Shown here: piece by piece, positions 11,974 through 13,353 of the stretch
Numbering within the stretch: position 1 is the first letter of the stretch
Layout of the letters: every line of letters starts with the position of its first letter
From: Alphaproteobacteria bacterium UBA3650
GTDB lineage: Bacteria > Pseudomonadota > Alphaproteobacteria > CAAHEQ01 > UBA3637
Assembly: GCA_002373815.1 (NCBI GenBank)
Contig: DFKH01000069.1
Span: 1 to 13,353, forward strand
Length of the DNA: 13,353 nt
Direction: 5' to 3'
Program-made: the position numbers and the translations under genes
Notes under the pieces: generated by a model
What the model was told of the DNA's origin: nothing
The model's input: only the letters and a program-made list of their open reading frames with translations
The model's database searches: none

Positions 11974-13170
11974 ATGGAAAAGCAATGGAAATGCTATACA
12001 AAGCCGTTTCGCGATACTTGGATACATTTGTTGCGTTCTGATGTAAATTTACAGGTAAGCGATGGAACAATCCCCGGATTGTTTCTGCGGTATTCCGCAT
12101 CAACGCGCGCAATCAGATTTTTCTTGGGATGTAAAATCGATAACAAGAAATGCAATCTTTATATCGGGCGATATAACGATTATTCAATCAAAGACATTCG
12201 TGAAATGGCATGGAATTTGCGGCGTCAAATTGCCAATGGGCAAGACCCGCGTCGCGAAAAAACAGAACAACAGGAAGATCTTGGCGAAAAATTCGAAGAT
12301 CTATTTCCCCAATACATGGAAAAATATGCCAAGGTTTACAAGAAACCAAGAACGCAAGATTCCAATTGGGGCGAATATCGATTATACCTGGGGCCCATGT
12401 TTGATAAATTATACATGCGCCAGATAGAAGAAAAACATGTAATGGACGCCTATGCCAAATGGGTGAAAAAGATATCGTTTTCAACCGCAAATAAAGCATT
12501 GTCGTTATTTTCAAATTTCTGGGACTGGTGCGAAATGTATAAATACGTGGATCGTAATACCAATCCATGCAAATATGTTCGCAAAGGTGCAAACAAGGTA
12601 TATAAACCACAGATACTTGATCAAGACGGATATCGTGCATTATCGCATTCGCTGGATGTTGGACCAAAAGCGTCCAGAATGCATCCGCGGTTATTCAACG
12701 CGCTGCGTGTGTTAATGCTGACTGGATGTCGAGCATCAGAAATAACGGGACTAGAAGTAGATGAAGTCGTCCTGATGCACAAAGTGATACACTTGAAAGA
12801 CAGTAAGACCGGTGCAAGGGATGTGAAGTTATGCGATGCGGTTATACCATATTTGCAGGCTGCGCTGGATGAAGCCAAGGCGTTGGGAAGCAAATATGTA
12901 TTCCCTGGCGTTGGTAATACCCGTCGCCCGATAAATAACATCCGCAAACCGTTTGAATGGGCGTTGGAATACGCAAAACTTCCGCACATGCGAATACACG
13001 ATCTGCGGCATTCTTTTATCAGTATGGGGGCGAATATAGGCGAAAATATGGCGGCTATGAAAGAAGCGGCCGGGCATTCCCGTATAACCACCACCGAAGG
13101 GTACACGCACATCATGGATAGTAGCACTTATCGCGCAATCAATAACGTTGCGAACGCAATATGCGGATAG
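11974..13170 (+). CDS. int: P4-type tyrosine recombinase / integrase
   Basis: The frame is open from 11875, but the ATG at 11974 has AGGAG eight bases upstream and does not overlap the AlpA-like gene, so I use it. The 398-residue protein has an N-terminal arm-binding-like domain (1-95; L-Y-I-G-R-Y-N-D-Y-S-I-K-D-I-R), a core-binding helical domain (about 107-205) and a C-terminal catalytic domain. All active-site residues are present: Arg253 in T-G-C-R-A-S-E-I, Lys278 in D-S-K-T-G, His342 and Arg345 in H-D-L-R-H-S, His368 in A-G-H-S-R, and nucleophile Tyr377 in T-E-G-Y-T-H-I. It integrates and excises a genomic island. No tRNA gene is visible on either side, so the attachment site is unidentified. 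Confidence 0.93.
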   Translation: MEKQWKCYTKPFRDTWIHLLRSDVNLQVSDGTIPGLFLRYSASTRAIRFFLGCKIDNKKCNLYIGRYNDYSIKDIREMAWNLRRQIANGQDPRREKTEQQEDLGEKFEDLFPQYMEKYAKVYKKPRTQDSNWGEYRLYLGPMFDKLYMRQIEEKHVMDAYAKWVKKISFSTANKALSLFSNFWDWCEMYKYVDRNTNPCKYVRKGANKVYKPQILDQDGYRALSHSLDVGPKASRMHPRLFNALRVLMLTGCRASEITGLEVDEVVLMHKVIHLKDSKTGARDVKLCDAVIPYLQAALDEAKALGSKYVFPGVGNTRRPINNIRKPFEWALEYAKLPHMRIHDLRHSFISMGANIGENMAAMKEAAGHSRITTTEGYTHIMDSSTYRAINNVANAICG

Positions 13171-13197
13171 TATTTTGAAAACATATTTTTGATATTT

Positions 13198-13231
13198 TGC
13201 GATGGTTTAATCGCATCGACAGCACTTTTTT
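13198..13231 (+). terminator. Possible terminator after the integrase
   Basis: TGCGAT (13198-13203) pairs with ATCGCA (13210-13215) around a six-base loop. A run of six T residues follows, but only after ten intervening bases, so termination would be weaker than for a textbook hairpin. Confidence 0.35.
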
Positions 13232-13248
13232 ATTCTTAAAAAAACACC

Positions 13249-13308
13249 TGAAATCGATATTGAAATCAGAACAAATTTCACACCAGAAATCACGATAGAA
13301 ATCATCAG
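13249..13308. repeat. Five degenerate 12-bp units at the right end
   Basis: GAAATC recurs at 13250, 13262, 13286 and 13298, an exact 12-base step, with a degenerate unit (AAATTTC) filling the place at 13273. The array lies between the integrase and the window edge, where no gene is visible. It could be a binding-site array or part of an attachment region. A frame through it has no start codon. Confidence 0.5.
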
Positions 13309-13353
13309 TAGAAGAAGAGAAAGAAGAAATATATATAAATAAAAATAAAATTA

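Overview
The window is an AT-rich accessory region from a bacterium. All genes read in the standard code with conventional Shine-Dalgarno and sigma70-like signals, and the secreted proteins carry Sec signal peptides, so a Gram-negative host is likely. The P4-type integrase, the HigBA-type toxin-antitoxin pair and the overall style fit a host-associated proteobacterium, perhaps an AT-rich alphaproteobacterium. That placement is an impression, because no rRNA or tRNA gene is present to confirm it.

Layout. (1) 1-1377: two small divergent genes for secreted proteins of unknown function, then a convergent phage-type (GH24) lysozyme gene. The lysozyme has an unusual leader: a sigma70-like promoter followed by two tandem terminator-like hairpins, and an apparent one-base frameshift near the likely original start. 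(2) 1586-2314: a higBA toxin-antitoxin pair with a palindromic operator over an internal promoter, closed by a terminator. (3) 2396-2789 and 8022-8417: two nearly identical direct repeats of about 395 bp, each holding a 22-bp near-palindrome and five TGTGTAGC-type octamers. (4) Between the repeats, 2849-7923: an eight-gene small-molecule/nucleotide module. A NUDIX hydrolase and an ASCH-domain protein lie on the + strand. They converge on a tightly coupled six-gene minus-strand operon: a beta-RFAP-synthase-like GHMP protein, a P-loop kinase-like protein, an adenylate-kinase-like NMP kinase, a second NUDIX hydrolase, a HAD phosphatase, and a class I lysyl-tRNA-synthetase-like protein with no anticodon-binding domain. 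(5) 8534-11352, just after the second repeat: a three-gene operon with a SLATT two-TM protein, a CD-NTase with an AGS-C-like sensor tail, and an unrecognised third protein with a PD...E motif. This looks like a CBASS-type, nucleotide-signalled anti-phage system. (6) 11654-13170: an AlpA/excisionase-like HTH gene and a complete tyrosine integrase, preceded by 10-bp-period tandem repeats.

How the parts may work together. The integrase and AlpA-like protein mark a mobile island. Each accessory module starts immediately downstream of one copy of the long repeat, which suggests that modules were added or exchanged at the repeats by recombination or site-specific integration. The module between the repeats is the best candidate for an undescribed system. 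Its GHMP/beta-RFAP-like enzyme belongs to a family whose known members join ribose to a ring by a C-glycosidic bond. It sits with kinases, a phosphatase, NUDIX enzymes and a stand-alone aminoacyl-adenylate-forming fold. Together these could make an amino-acid-modified C-nucleotide, with the + strand NUDIX and ASCH proteins as possible clean-up enzymes. That reading is inference from families and gene order, not something the sequence shows directly.
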